Below are positions 49,912 to 59,287 of a stretch of DNA of 64,000 nucleotides, one piece after another; the stretch's first letter is position 1, and each line of letters begins with the position of its first letter. The stretch spans positions 1,612,001 to 1,676,000 of the forward strand of contig OZ252227.1 in the NCBI GenBank assembly GCA_965249175.1. Reading direction: 5' to 3'. Both the position numbers and the translations under genes were made by a program. Below the pieces are notes generated by a model. The model was not told the origin of the DNA. It saw only the letters and a list, made by a program, of their open reading frames with translations, and did not search any database. This DNA is from CAZYFH01 sp965249175 (lineage in GTDB: Bacteria > Acidobacteriota > Vicinamibacteria > Vicinamibacterales > UBA8438).

Positions 49912-50043
49912 ATGCCCCTCGCACCTGGCTCCCGCCTCGGCCATTACGACGTGACCGCCCTCATCGGCGCGGGCGGCATGGGCGAGGTCTACCTGGCGCA
50001 GGACCCCCGCCTCGACCTGCTTGAACCCGCGCGCTGGCGCTAG
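49912..50043 (+). pseudogene. Ser/Thr kinase gene head 2, cut after 38 codons
   Basis: M-P-L-A-P-G-S-R-L-G-H-Y-D-V-T, then L-I-G-A-G-G-M-G-E-V-Y-L-A-Q-D-P-R-L-D. This is the standard kinase N-terminus with intact glycine loop. It then breaks into L-L-E-P-A-R-W-R and a TAG. The lysine, catalytic loop and everything else are missing. The gene fragment precedes an unrelated lipoprotein. Confidence 0.8.
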
Positions 50044-50322
50044 ACTGTTCGCAGCCGCCTAGCTACGGTCTGATCAACCGGGGTGAGCACCTGGGACCCT
50101 GCTCGGCGTTTCCGTTCAATGAACACATGGGATTGAGACAGCTCAGTTTCTTCACTTCGTGTGGGCCTTGTCGACGACAGAACTGTGGCGCTCGAAATGG
50201 GCTCAAACTCTAGCACGTAGGTGGGTTAGGGGCTGGTTGCCAATACTTGATTGCGGAAGCACCGTGATGGTCGCAGGCGCATTCTGGTTCGTTCAACGGG
50301 TCTTCTTTTCCGGAGGCATGGC
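50044..50322. other. 279-bp gap between kinase head 2 and MBL gene
   Basis: No coding or structural feature recognised except the Shine-Dalgarno GGAGG at 50312-50316 for the next gene. It contains no match to kinase sequence. Confidence 0.35.
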
Positions 50323-51291
50323 ATGAAAAGGGAAATGGCACTGGGGGTATTGGTACTGGGTGGCGCGCTGGTGATGTCGTGCGCGGGGGCGGAGGAGGCC
50401 GAACCGGAGGAGGCGCCGCCGGCGGAGTCGCAGGCGGCACCGGCAGCCGACGCGCCGTCGGAGAACGTCGTGGAGGTGGAGCGGCTCGAGGACAACCTGT
50501 TCGTCCTCCGCGGCGGGGGCGGCAACTCCGCCGCGTTCATTACCAGCGACGGGGTTGTCCTGGTCGACACGAAGCTGGCGGGGTGGGGGCAACCGCTGAT
50601 CGACGCCATCGGTGAGCTGACGTCGAATCCCATCACGACCATCATCAACACGCATGCGCACTTCGACCATGTGGACGGAAGCGTGGAGTTCCCCGCCACG
50701 GTCGACTTCGTGGCGCACGAGAACACGCAGCGGCTGATGCGGGAGAACAACCCCGTGCGTGGGCTCGGTAGCGAGCCGCGGCCGAGCCCGTTCGACGGTG
50801 ACGACGCCAACGGCATCCCGGAGCAGACGTTCACCGACACGCTGACGCTGGGGAGCGACGACGACCGCGTCGAGCTGCACTACTTCGGACGCGCGCACAC
50901 CGGCGGCGACGCCTGGGTCGAGTTCCCATCGTTGCGCACCGTGCACGCCGGCGACGCATTTCCCAACAAGATGGTCCCCATCATGGACTCGAACAACGGG
51001 GGCAGCGGGGTCGACTATCCGGAGACGCTGCGGAACGCCTCGGCGGGGCTCACCGAGATCGACCGGGTCATCACCGGTCATGGCCCGGTCATGACCCCGA
51101 CCGACCTGAGCGACTACGCCGAGTTCGTGGCAGGCTTCGTGAGCGACGCGCAGGCGGCGAAAGCAGCGGGGACGTCGGCCGCCGACTTCATCGCCGGGTG
51201 GGAGCCGTCGGGCAACTTTGCCGACTACACGAAAGGCCCGGCCGAACGGCTGACGGTCTACATGCAGGACATCTACGACGCGACCCCGTAA
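50323..51291 (+). CDS. Metallo-beta-lactamase-fold lipoprotein
   Basis: 322 aa. The start at the second ATG has GGAGG 6 nt upstream. The lipobox L-V-M-S-C gives a lipidated cysteine near residue 20. A proline/glutamate-rich linker follows. The MBL domain has H-A-H-F-D-H-V-D-G (metal site), the aspartate in V-L-V-D-T-K, and later H-A-G-D-A-F and T-G-H-G-P-V. The family covers hydrolases, with lactonase, thioesterase and beta-lactamase activity. Substrate unclear. Confidence 0.85.
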   Translation: MKREMALGVLVLGGALVMSCAGAEEAEPEEAPPAESQAAPAADAPSENVVEVERLEDNLFVLRGGGGNSAAFITSDGVVLVDTKLAGWGQPLIDAIGELTSNPITTIINTHAHFDHVDGSVEFPATVDFVAHENTQRLMRENNPVRGLGSEPRPSPFDGDDANGIPEQTFTDTLTLGSDDDRVELHYFGRAHTGGDAWVEFPSLRTVHAGDAFPNKMVPIMDSNNGGSGVDYPETLRNASAGLTEIDRVITGHGPVMTPTDLSDYAEFVAGFVSDAQAAKAAGTSAADFIAGWEPSGNFADYTKGPAERLTVYMQDIYDATP

Positions 51292-51362
51292 CGGCCGGCG
51301 CGCGGATCGGGATCCGCTTGCCAGGATATTCCGCGGTGACCCACGGCCCTGACGACTGCCGC

Positions 51363-51399
51363 CACTGCCACCCCCTGTTAGAGGGGTGGCATGGCAGTG
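51363..51399. terminator. Hairpin between MBL and DoxX genes
   Basis: CACTGCCA (51363-51370) pairs with TGGCAGTG (51392-51399), and CCCC with GGGG inside. There is no T-tract, so termination is uncertain; it may stabilise the mRNA. Confidence 0.45.
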
Positions 51400-51447
51400 A
51401 GGGTGGCAGTCGGAGATAGTAGGCGACCTGAGGAGCGAGAGACTGCC

Positions 51448-51816
51448 GTGAGCACCGCGCTGTGGATCGTCCAAGGGCTCTTGGCCCTGATGTTCCTTTT
51501 CGCCGGGGGCATGAAGGTGTTCGCCTATGACCGCTATCGGAAGCAGACCCAAGAACACCACCCTGACCGCGACCTCGGTCTTTCCAAAGGATTCGTGACG
51601 TTCATCGGCGCGAGCGAGGTAGCCGGGGGACTCGGACTGGTGCTCCCGTGGGCCACCGGCATCCTGCCAGCCCTGACCCCTCTCGCCGCGGTCGGCCTCG
51701 CGGTGATCATGGTCGGGGCAAGCCGCTTCCACATGAAGCGACAGGAGCCAGCGACCGTGACCATCGTGCTGACCGTGCTGTGTGTCGTGGTCGCCGTGGG
51801 TCGGAGCGTGACCTAG
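51448..51816 (+). CDS. DoxX-family small membrane protein
   Basis: 122 aa from the GTG at 51448 (GAGGAG upstream). Four hydrophobic helices; M-F-L-F-A-G-G-M-K-V-F, G-A-S-E-V-A-G-G-L-G-L and the A-V-I-M-V-G-A helix are DoxX-like. Members take part in respiratory or stress functions of unclear chemistry. Stops four bases before kinase head 3. Confidence 0.8.
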   Translation: MSTALWIVQGLLALMFLFAGGMKVFAYDRYRKQTQEHHPDRDLGLSKGFVTFIGASEVAGGLGLVLPWATGILPALTPLAAVGLAVIMVGASRFHMKRQEPATVTIVLTVLCVVVAVGRSVT

Positions 51817-51819
51817 TCG

Positions 51820-52023
51820 ATGCCCCTCCAGCCCGGCACCACCCTCGGCCCCTACGAGAGCCAAGCCCCCCTCGGTGCGGGCGGCATGGGCGAGGTGTAC
51901 AAAGCTCGGGACACCCGCCTGGACCGCACCGTCGCCATCAAGGTGCTGCCGGAGCACGTTGCCGCCGATCCCGATCTGAAGCAGCGGTTCGAGCGCGAGG
52001 CCCGCACCGTCGCCGCCTTCTAG
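51820..52023 (+). pseudogene. Ser/Thr kinase gene head 3
   Basis: 67 codons: M-P-L-Q-P-G-T-T-L-G-P-Y, G-A-G-G-M-G-E-V-Y, V-A-I-K-V-L-P-E-H-V, and F-E-R-E-A-R-T-V-A-A-F-stop. The glycine loop and catalytic lysine are present but the rest is missing. The matching gene tail appears 270 bp downstream (52293-52335), so a body of perhaps 2 kb was lost or replaced between them. Confidence 0.8.
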
Positions 52024-52292
52024 GGGTGTGACCTTGCGTCCTGAAACTGTTCGAGCCCGAGTGATAGAACTCGGGCGACACGCACGGCTGAATCCTGAAG
52101 ACACGGAAACGCAGACTCTCGGTTGCCGACATTCCAACTCCGACGTCTGCGGGCGGAACGGCATGCCCGGTATCTGTGCGTTCGTTCGAGAGGACGGGTT
52201 ATGTCTGGCTCCGCCCAAGACCTGGCCGAAACGGTTTCGGACGCTTCGACAGGCTTCCACCACCGGGAAGCCGCGGGCGGCGGGCGAATCCC
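52024..52292. other. Unassigned DNA replacing the kinase body
   Basis: It lies between kinase head 3 and the kinase tail. No frame shows kinase, TPR or any other known motif. It includes the block AACTCGGGCGACACG near 52068 without a clear role. Confidence 0.35.
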
Positions 52293-52335
52293 TCTCCGCC
52301 GCATGAACGTCCCCGAGACGGCGGCCCCGAGCTAG
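52293..52335 (+). pseudogene. Kinase tail fragment (13 codons plus stop)
   Basis: L-R-R-M-N-V-P-E-T-A-A-P-S-stop parallels the C-terminus of the intact kinase (L-R-R-L-N-F-P-E-T-A-A-N-G). It marks the 3' end of the gene whose head is at 51820. Confidence 0.65.
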
Positions 52336-52480
52336 GCACACCGGCTTCCCTGTCCCTCCTGTTCGCTCGTGGCACACCGTCTGCCCATCCGAGGCCGTGA
52401 TCAGCCCCCGCCGGTGGCATAATCAGCCCGTTACAAGGGATATCTCCAAGGAGGGGCGTTGCGCTGGTCTGCGTCGGCGT
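52293..52480 (+). repeat. ~188-bp repeat copy B: kinase tail plus promoter module
   Basis: Partner of 48991-49178, with the same GAGGCCGTGATCAGCCC, CCGGTGGCATAATCAG and GCGCTGGTCTGCGTCGGCG. The gene downstream differs (a secreted paralogue here, msrA there). The shared promoter-like CATAAT lies at about the same distance upstream. Confidence 0.75.
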
Positions 52481-53470
52481 GCGGCTTGGCTCGACTTACC
52501 CCCGGCGTTCTGGCGACCGCCGCGGCCGTGGTGTCATTGATGATCGTCCCCGTGGCGGGGCAGGCGCAGCCCGTCCCGGCGGACGCCTGGACGACGCTCC
52601 GGACGCCGTGGGGTGACCCAGATCTGCAAGGGATGTGGCCGAGTGGCACTGTGGTCATGGTGCCGTTCGAGCGAGCCGAAGCGTTAGGCACCCGCGCGGT
52701 GTTCACCGACGAAGAGTTCGCGGCGCACGAGCAGGGAATCGCCGCGCTGGAAGAGAGACTGGCCACGCGGGGCACCCAACCGAGCCTGGTCTTTAGCGAA
52801 GTCGGACGGCCACCCCCGCAGGCGTCGCTGGTGGTGGATCCCGAGGACGGGCGGCTGCCCCCGATGACGGACGACGGCGCGCGCCGGGCGAACGAGTGGC
52901 GGACGCGGTCCGCGCCGACCTACCCTCACGCCAGTGTCCAAGACTTCCGGCCGTACGAGCGCTGCATCTCGCGGGGTGTCCTCGGGTCCGCGTTTTCCCA
53001 ATATCTACGCGTCGGTCATGTGGATTCTCCAAACGCCGGAGTTCGTCATCATCAACCACGAGATGGTGCGTGAGACGCGGGTCATCCCGCTTGACGGGCG
53101 TCCCCACATTGCATCGGGCATTCGCCAGTGGATGGGGGACTCGCGCGGACGGTGGGAGGGGGACACCCTGGTGGTGGAGACGACGAACCTCAACGGACGC
53201 ACCGGCTCGTACGCGCGCAACGGCGACGGGAACCCCACGAGCCAGGCGCTGCGCCTCGTTGAACGGATCCGGTTACGCGACGGCGAGACGCTCGACTACG
53301 AGGTGCGGGTGGAGGACTCGGAGACGTGGACGCAGCCCTGGACGGTGGCATTCTCGCTGCCGCGAGACGACGACTACGTAATCTACGAGTACGCCTGCCA
53401 CGAAGGGAACTACGCCCTGACCAACGTCTTGCGAACCGTTCGCGCAGCCGAACGCAGCGACGGACCGTAG
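52459..53470 (+). pseudogene. Secreted D-L-Q-G-M-W family protein, paralogue 3, frameshifted
   Basis: The TTG start at 52459 gives a signal peptide and T-P-W-G-D-P-D-L-Q-G-M-W. The frame shifts near 52990, in a TTTT run, after G-V-L-G-S-A-F. It continues P-N-I-Y-A-S-V-M-W, G-R-W-E-G-D-T-L-V-V-E-T and Y-E-Y-A-C-H-E-G-N-Y to the stop. One extra T explains the shift. Together it is homologous to the proteins at 37 and 45 kb but more divergent. The promoter is provided by repeat copy B. Confidence 0.75.
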
Positions 53471-53483
53471 ACCACCGATACCA

Positions 53484-53570
53484 ATGGCCCTGACCGTCGG
53501 CTCCCGCCTCGGCCATTACGACGTCACCGCCCCTCGGGGAAGGCGGTGGGGCCGGTCAGATCTCCGTTAG
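53484..53570 (+). pseudogene. Ser/Thr kinase gene head 4
   Basis: M-A-L-T-V-G-S-R-L-G-H-Y-D-V-T-A then P-R-G-R-R-W and a stop. The matching kinase body starts at 53844 (M-G-Q-V-Y-R). The ~320 bp between looks like an insertion that broke the gene within or just before the glycine loop. Confidence 0.75.
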
Positions 53571-53591
53571 CGCCGAGTGAGGAACATCTCG

Positions 53592-53786
53592 ATGACGACA
53601 CGAGGCGACGACTCGGGGCGGGAAACGAACGCCGGCAACTTACTGGCGCTCGGTGTTGGTTTGGGCATCGTCTTCGGTGCGGCATTGGGCTCGGCATTCG
53701 GCGACATCGGCGTGGGCGTTGCCCTCGGCATCGTCTTCGGTGCGGGCATCGGGGTGGCGCTTGGCAGTCGCAAGGGGGCGGAGTGA
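53592..53786 (+). CDS. Glycine-zipper small membrane protein
   Basis: 64 aa from the ATG at 53592. The middle is two hydrophobic glycine-rich stretches with the repeat G-I-V-F-G-A-x-x-G/x-A-L-G-S. This is a glycine-zipper pattern that allows close helix packing, as in membrane-inserting or stress proteins. It lies inside the DNA that splits kinase head 4 from its body. TGAGGA precedes the start. Confidence 0.6.
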   Translation: MTTRGDDSGRETNAGNLLALGVGLGIVFGAALGSAFGDIGVGVALGIVFGAGIGVALGSRKGAE

Positions 53787-53843
53787 CGCGACGCGAACTG
53801 TCCCCGGACCAGGAGCGGCGCACCGGCGGTCCTCATAGCCACC

Positions 53844-56517
53844 ATGGGCCAGGTCTATCGCGCCACCGACACGCAACTGGGCCGCGATGTCGCACTGAAA
53901 ATCCTCCCCGACGCCTTCGCGGCTGACCCGGATCGCCTCGCGCGGTTCCAGCGGGAAGCGCAGGTGCTCGCCAGCCTGAACCACCCTGGCATCGCCGCGA
54001 TCTACGGCATCGAGAAGAGCGACGATACGCAGGCGCTGGTCCTGGAGTTGGTCGAAGGGCCGACCCTCGCCGACCGGATCGCGAAGGGCCCGATCCCGCT
54101 GGATGAGGCGCTGCCGATCGCGAAGCAGATCGCCGAAGCCCTTGAAGCGGCGCATGAGCAGGGGATCATCCACCGCGACCTGAAACCGGCCAACGTGAAG
54201 GTGAAGGTCGACGGCACGGTGAAGGTATTGGACTTCGGGTTGGCGAAGGCGTTCCAGCCGGAGGCGAGCGGGGCCAGTGCGTCGATGTCGCCGACGATCT
54301 CACTGACGGCGGCGGCGACCCAGATGGGGATGGTGATGGGGACGGCAGCGTATATGTCCCCCGAGCAGGCACGGGGCAAGCCGGTCGACAAGCGCGCCGA
54401 CATTTGGGCGTTCGGCGTGGTGCTCTACGAGATGCTCACCGGTGCGCGGCCGTTCCAGGGTGAGGACGTGTCGCTCACCCTGGCGTCGGTGATGAAGTCC
54501 GATGTCGATGTGAAGACACTACCGTCGGGTGTGCCCCGAACCGTCCGCACCGTCTTGGATCGCTGCCTCGAGAAGAATCCGACCCAGCGCATCCGCGACA
54601 TTGGCGATGTGCGGCTGGCGATGGAGGGCGCGTTCGAGACGTCCGTCAGGGCACCGTCCGACCAGGTCGCTCAGCGGCAGCTTCAGGTCTGGCAGCGGCC
54701 CGCGGTAGTCGCTCTGATTGCTCTAAGCACGGCCGCGGTTGCAAGTCTCGCCGTCCGGACCATGATGCGACCCGATGTTGTGCCGGCGGACCTGATCCGC
54801 TTCACGATTGTTCCGCCCGACACCGCCCCCCTCGCCTTAGGAGGCACGCGCCAGGACATTACGATCTCGCCTGATGGCGCCCAGGTTGTCTATAGGAGTA
54901 CAGCATCCCAGCTCAATCTGCGTTCCATTGACCAGCTTGTCGGAGCACCCCTGCGGGGCGGTGAGGGCGGCATCGGACCGTTTGTTTCGCACGACGGCGA
55001 GTGGGTGGGGTTCACTCCCCTCGGGAGCTTCACGACCCTCCAGAAGGTGTCGATCTTCGGTGGACCGCCTGTCACGGTGACCGAGTCGCCAAACCCGATC
55101 GTGGGTGCAAGTTGGGGGGCCGATGACCAGATCGTTTTTGGCACCCAAGGCGCCGGCCTGTTCCGCGTCTCAGGAGGCGGCGGGGAACCCGAGGCGCTGA
55201 CGACGTTGGACGCCGAGAACGCTGAGACGAGCCACATTTGGCCGTCCATCATTCCAAGCCGCGAAGCCGTGCTTTTTGTGATCGGGACGGGCGCACCGCT
55301 GAACTCTGGGCAACTCGCGGTGCTCGACCTCGCCTCCACGGAGGTGATGCGCCTCGGTCTCGCGGGTGTCAGCCCGCACTACGTCTCGACGGGGCACCTG
55401 ATGTATGCGGCCGCAGATGGATCGGTGCGAGCGGTGCAATTCGATGCGGCGTCTCTCGAAGTCACGGGTAACCCCGTCCCGTTACTCGAAGGGGTCCGCG
55501 TGAAGACCACCGGCGCGGCCAACTTCAGCATTTCCGACAACGGACGGCTGGTGTATGCGTTGGGCGCAGGTGGCGGTGGTTCTCAACGACCCGTGGTCTG
55601 GGTCGATCGGGACGGCCGCGAAGAACTCACCGCGGCCCCTCTCCGGGCGTACTCGACGCTCAGTTTGTCCCCAGACGGTACGCGCGCTGCGTCGGGCCAC
55701 CCGAGTGGTGGAAATGTCGATATCTGGGTTTCTGACTTGGCCCGCGGAACGCTGACGCGCGTCACCACCGACGAGGGCTTCGACGGCAACCCACTGTGGA
55801 GTCCGGATGGGAGTCGAGTGGTGTTCCGGTCCGACCGCAATGGACAGCCAGAGCTCTTGTGGAAGTCGGCTGACAGCAGCGGGACGGCCGAGTCGTTGCT
55901 GACAATGGATGAATCAGTGAGCGATATCTACCCGTACGACTGGTCGCCCGATGGCAGCACACTGTTTCTGCACGCCGCCTTCGCAGAGACCGGCCGCGAT
56001 GTCGGGATGGTGTCCGTTGAGGGTCCGGGCACCTGGGAACCGCTCATCCAGACGGCGGCGGCGGAATGGTCGCCGGTCATATCACCCGACGGACGGTGGC
56101 TCGCATATTCCTCCGACGAGACGGGCCAGAATGAAGTCTACGTGCAGCGATTCCCAGAACTTGAAGGCCGGACGGCGATCTCCGTCGGGGGTGGGTATCG
56201 TCCCACCTGGGCGCCGGACGGCCGTGAAATCCTCTACCTCCGAGCCCCAGCGGGGCCACCGGATGCAGCCATGCGGGTCACCATCGACATTCGAGGAGAG
56301 TGACCCGCCGTCGCTCATCGTGGGAACGCCAGAGCCTCTGTTCGACTGGCGGTACTTTGGGACGCCCAACTTGCGATATTACGACGTCTCCTCGGATGGG
56401 CAGCGATTTCTCGCCATAGGGACCGGAGCCGTCGCGGACAGCGGAGTAACGAGAGCGGAAATCACCGTCGTCCTCAATTGGTTCGAGGAACTCAAGGCAC
56501 GAGTGCCGACGCCTTAG
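53844..56517 (+). pseudogene. Ser/Thr kinase with WD40-like (TolB-type) propeller, N-lobe loss and late frameshift
   Basis: The frame starts M-G-Q-V-Y-R-A-T-D-T-Q-L, i.e. just past the glycine loop, which is missing. It then has V-A-L-K-I-L-P-D, H-R-D-L-K-P-A-N, D-F-G and S-P-E-Q-A-R-G. A membrane helix lies near residue 290, then a WD40/TolB propeller. The frame stops at 56303, but the frame +1 from 56290 carries the family C-terminus (G-T-P-E-P-L-F-D, F-L-A-I-G, L-N-W-F-E-E-L-K). Head 4 at 53484 is the missing start. ATP binding is probably lost. Confidence 0.75.
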
Positions 56518-56682
56518 CACCTGTCCCAGAATCAGGTGTTTGTCCCAGGCCGAATCCGAGCCGAGTAGCACCCGGAGAGTCAGGGCGAAAGTCGCGCCGC
56601 CGTCGACGGGGTTTGTCCCACCCGTCTGAATCATCCGAGGCGGTGGGGACAGCGGGTGCGGCGTCCACCCGCCGGCCTCCCA

Positions 56683-57264
56683 CTACCGCAGCACCCACTG
56701 CACCCCGGCGACAACGGTTGCGGCATTCACGCCGAGATTCTCACCCGCGGTCCCCGCGTTCGAGATGTGGTGATTGCGAAGTTCAACGATCCATCCTGGC
56801 CCGCGTGGTGGGACCACCCGGAGACCCAGGCCATAGATCAACTGAAAGTTGAAGGTGCGGTCCAGTTCAGGGATGTCGAGGGTGGTCCAGATCAGGCCGG
56901 CGATCCCGACGACATAGGGAGTCCATCCACGGTCGTTCCAGACGTGGTAGCGCCCGCCAATTCCGGCCAACCCCGCGCTGACTGCGACACTCGGTTGGTC
57001 GTACACGAGCAGTGTGCCCTCGCCAAAGAGTTCCAGATGATCAGTGACGAACCGCCCGAGCTGGGGATGAAAGGCAACGAATTGCACATCGCTTTCGGTC
57101 TTGCCGTAGCCGGGTGTCCACGAGTGCCCCCAGCCCCCCGCGAGCCCACGCGTCCAGTTGCCAGACGCCAAGCGACTCGGCTGGGCCGCGGCTCCGACAG
57201 ATGTGAGAGCAAGTAGGAGGATGAGCCCGGCCGTTCGCCGAAGGCCGGCGTGCGAGGTCTTCAC
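56683..57264 (-). CDS. PagL-like acyloxyacyl hydrolase / outer-membrane barrel protein
   Basis: 193 aa from the GTG at 57264, with a signal peptide. The C-terminal motif E-L-R-N-H-H-I-S-N-A-G matches the H-x-S-N-A-x catalytic region of PagL-type lipid A 3-O-deacylases. It ends with the barrel motif V-V-A-G-V-Q-W-V-L-R. The family removes a fatty acid from lipid A. An earlier ATG at 57321 would add ~19 non-signal residues and is less likely. It is opposite in strand to its element neighbours. Confidence 0.75.
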   Translation of the reverse strand: MKTSHAGLRRTAGLILLLALTSVGAAAQPSRLASGNWTRGLAGGWGHSWTPGYGKTESDVQFVAFHPQLGRFVTDHLELFGEGTLLVYDQPSVAVSAGLAGIGGRYHVWNDRGWTPYVVGIAGLIWTTLDIPELDRTFNFQLIYGLGLRVVPPRGPGWIVELRNHHISNAGTAGENLGVNAATVVAGVQWVLR

Positions 57265-57464
57265 GCCCCCGCAATCATATTCGTGTTTCGGACGGAACAC
57301 ACCAGCCTTCGCTGGATACACCTAAGCGTAGGAACGCTTTGTTTGGCTGTTGCAAGAGCACACTCGCCCGCAGGGCCATCCGACGCTCAGAGTCCTGCCA
57401 GGTGCCGTTTGAACGGCACGTAGAGCCATTGTGTGCATCCAGTGGAGTGCCCGTCGCTGAGGAC

Positions 57465-57470
57465 TACAAT
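57465..57470 (+). promoter_or_regulatory. -10-like TACAAT upstream of kinase head 6
   Basis: TACAAT lies 37 nt before the ATG of the kinase head at 57508. A similar block, TAGAAT at 58749-58754, precedes head 7 by 36 nt, and ATCTGCG follows both. A conserved spacing and sequence argue for a common promoter. The -35 is not clear. Confidence 0.4.
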
Positions 57471-57507
57471 GACGGGGATCTGCGTCTCTCTAGACCCACG
57501 ACAACTC

Positions 57508-57573
57508 ATGGCCCTCACCGTCGGCTCCCGCCCCGGCCATTACGACGTGACCGCCCTCATCGGCGAGGGCTGA
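57508..57573 (+). pseudogene. Ser/Thr kinase gene head 6, 21 codons
   Basis: M-A-L-T-V-G-S-R-P-G-H-Y-D-V-T-A-L-I-G-E-G then TGA. The following codons G-L-G-stop-V still echo G-M-G-E-V, so the glycine loop decayed by point changes before the sequence diverges. The threonine aldolase starts 30 bp on. Confidence 0.75.
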
Positions 57574-57603
57574 GGACTCGGTTAGGTCAGAGTGGACGCC
57601 GCC

Positions 57604-58644
57604 ATGGGTGCACCTCGTATCGATCTCTACAGTGACACCCAAACCCGGCCGACCCCGGGCATGCGGCGCGCCATGGCCGAAGCAGAAGTCGGTGACGAGC
57701 AGCGCGGCGAAGATCCCACTGTCAATCGGCTTACACAAATGGTCTCCGCGTTGCTCGGCAAACCGGCCGCCGTGTTCCTGCCGTCAGGCACGATGTGCAA
57801 CGAGATCGCATACCGGGTGCACTGCGAGTCGGGGGACGAGATCATCCTCGACAAGACCAGCCATGCACTGCACTTCGAGACCGGTGCTCCTGCCGGTTTG
57901 GCGGGCGCGATGACCCGCACCGTGGAGGGCAGGCGCGGGATCTTTACTGGTGAGCAAGTCGCGGCCGCCATTCGTCAACCCAGCCGCCACCATCCGCGCT
58001 CGCGCCTGCTCTCAGTGGAAAACACTTCCAATCTCGGTGGGGGGGCGGTTTGGCCCATCGAGCGTATTGGCGAAGTGACCACGGTGGCCAGGGAAAATGG
58101 TCTCGCGACCCACATGGACGGGGCCCGGTTGATCAACGCGGTGGTGGCCAGCGGTATTTCAGCCGCCGACTTTGCTGACCCGTTCGATTCGGTCTGGATC
58201 GATCTGAGCAAGGGCCTGGGCGCCCCGGTGGGGGGGGTGCTCGCAGGCTCCCTCGAGTTCATCGATCGTGCCTGGCGCTTCAAGCACCAATTCGGCGGCG
58301 CCATGCGTCAATCGGGCATTGTCGCGGCGGCCGGAGTCTACGCCTTGGACAAGCACGTCGATCGACTCGCCGACGACCACACCAACGCGCGCCGATTCGC
58401 GGGAGCCCTCGCCCAGATCCCGGGTATCGGGATCGACGCGGACCACGTGGTGACCAACATGGTGTATTTCGAGGTGCGCGAGAGCGGCCTGGACGCCGCG
58501 GAAGTGGCTAGACGTCTGCTGGAGCGTGGCGTTCGCATTGGTGCCGTCGGTCGATATCAGATGCGTGCGGTGACCCACCTGGATGTCGATCGAGCGGGCG
58601 TCGACGAGGCCGCCAAAGTGTTGAGCAAAGTAGTGGGTTCGTGA
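57604..58644 (+). CDS. ltaE: Low-specificity L-threonine aldolase
   Basis: 346 aa from the ATG at 57604; a GTG four codons upstream is possible. PLP-dependent, cleaves threonine to glycine and acetaldehyde. It shows D-L-Y-S-D-T-Q-T-R-P-T, G-D-E-Q-R-G-E-D-P-T, P-S-G-T-M-C-N, the H-M-D-G-A-R strand, and the PLP lysine in D-L-S-K-G-L-G-A-P-V-G-G. Length and motifs are complete. It sits directly after kinase head 6, so it may have replaced a kinase body. Confidence 0.93.
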   Translation: MGAPRIDLYSDTQTRPTPGMRRAMAEAEVGDEQRGEDPTVNRLTQMVSALLGKPAAVFLPSGTMCNEIAYRVHCESGDEIILDKTSHALHFETGAPAGLAGAMTRTVEGRRGIFTGEQVAAAIRQPSRHHPRSRLLSVENTSNLGGGAVWPIERIGEVTTVARENGLATHMDGARLINAVVASGISAADFADPFDSVWIDLSKGLGAPVGGVLAGSLEFIDRAWRFKHQFGGAMRQSGIVAAAGVYALDKHVDRLADDHTNARRFAGALAQIPGIGIDADHVVTNMVYFEVRESGLDAAEVARRLLERGVRIGAVGRYQMRAVTHLDVDRAGVDEAAKVLSKVVGS

Positions 58645-58748
58645 CCGGTCAACGGTGGCACCGAAGCCCTAAGAGATCGGCCGCGAAACCCGCCAGAAAG
58701 TGGCGCCCGGTTCTGATCAGAATCTGTGCGCCGGGATCCGCCACTCGG

Positions 58749-58754
58749 TAGAAT
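58749..58754 (+). promoter_or_regulatory. -10-like TAGAAT upstream of kinase head 7
   Basis: Matches the block upstream of head 6 in sequence and distance to the ATG (36 nt). Function is inferred from that conservation. Confidence 0.35.
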
Positions 58755-58790
58755 GACGCTGAATCTGCGCGGCACCCGATACCCAGGCTG

Positions 58791-58809
58791 ATGGCTCTGA
58801 CCGTCGGCG
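58791..58809 (+). pseudogene. Ser/Thr kinase gene head 7, six codons, fused to integrase fragment
   Basis: ATGGCTCTGACCGTCGGC (M-A-L-T-V-G) is the start of the other kinase heads. The DNA then passes without gap into the integrase C-terminus in another frame. The junction falls between 58808 and 58810. Confidence 0.6.
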
Positions 58810-59055
58810 CGCATCCCTCACGACTTCAGACGAACCGCCGTGCGCAACCTGGTCAGGGCAGGAGTGCCTGAGCACGTCGCCATGATCCTGACGGGGCACA
58901 AGACGCGGTCCGTCTTCGACCGCTATGACATCGTGAACGAAGCGGATCTCAGGACTGCGATCACGCGGCTCGCGGGCTCGAACGGGGACAAAACGGGGAC
59001 AATATGGCCGATCAGCAAGAATTCACTCGATCGGCAGATCGTCGTAAATCATTGA
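58810..59055 (+). pseudogene. Tyrosine-recombinase C-terminal fragment
   Basis: The frame reads R-I-P-H-D-F-R-R-T-A-V-R, G-H-K-T-R-S-V-F-D-R-Y-D-I. It holds the HxxR histidine and arginine, the G-H-K histidine and the tyrosine nucleophile, but nothing before. It closely resembles the intact integrase at 59.3 kb. It ends six bases before the tRNA CCA end. It is probably the remnant integrase of the tRNA-Leu element. Confidence 0.8.
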
Positions 59056-59118
59056 AACGATGGTGCCGGAGGTCGGACTCGAACCGACACGAGGGGTGAA
59101 CCTCACTGGATTTTGAGT
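59049..59118. repeat. 70-bp direct repeat, attachment-site copy in tRNA-Leu
   Basis: Matches 46540-46609 in 68 of 70 bases and covers the tRNA from anticodon loop to CCA plus flank. It is the right end of the element. Confidence 0.85.
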
Positions 59119-59149
59119 CCAGCGCGTCTGCCAATTTCGCCACTCCGGC
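59061..59149 (-). tRNA. tRNA-Leu (anticodon CAA)
   Basis: On the minus strand it starts GCCGGAGTGGCG and ends CCGGCACCA with encoded CCA. The acceptor stem GCCGGAG pairs with CTCCGGC. The anticodon stem CTGGA/TCCAG surrounds loop CTCAAAA, anticodon CAA, reading UUG. A variable arm (GTGAGGTTCACC) is long, as expected for leucine. Its 3' half is duplicated at 46.55 kb. Confidence 0.93.
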
Positions 59150-59287
59150 GTGCTGCGTTTTCCTACCTAAAACCATACATTATCAACAACTTACCGGCTG
59201 TCTCGGCGATCGGGTATTTCGGTGTCTGTGAGTGCATTTAGGCCAGTATGAGTGGAAAAAGGTTACCGCTACGGTTACCGCTACGCC

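Noticed and set aside
50293..52377. 694-codon open frame on the minus strand
   Set aside because: It runs antisense through the MBL lipoprotein and DoxX genes, both of which have clear motifs and ribosome binding sites. Its composition is shadow-like.
59255..59285. Tandem GGTTACCGCTAC repeat near the integrase end
   Set aside because: Two copies only and no partner elsewhere in the window; could be part of an attachment site but cannot be supported.
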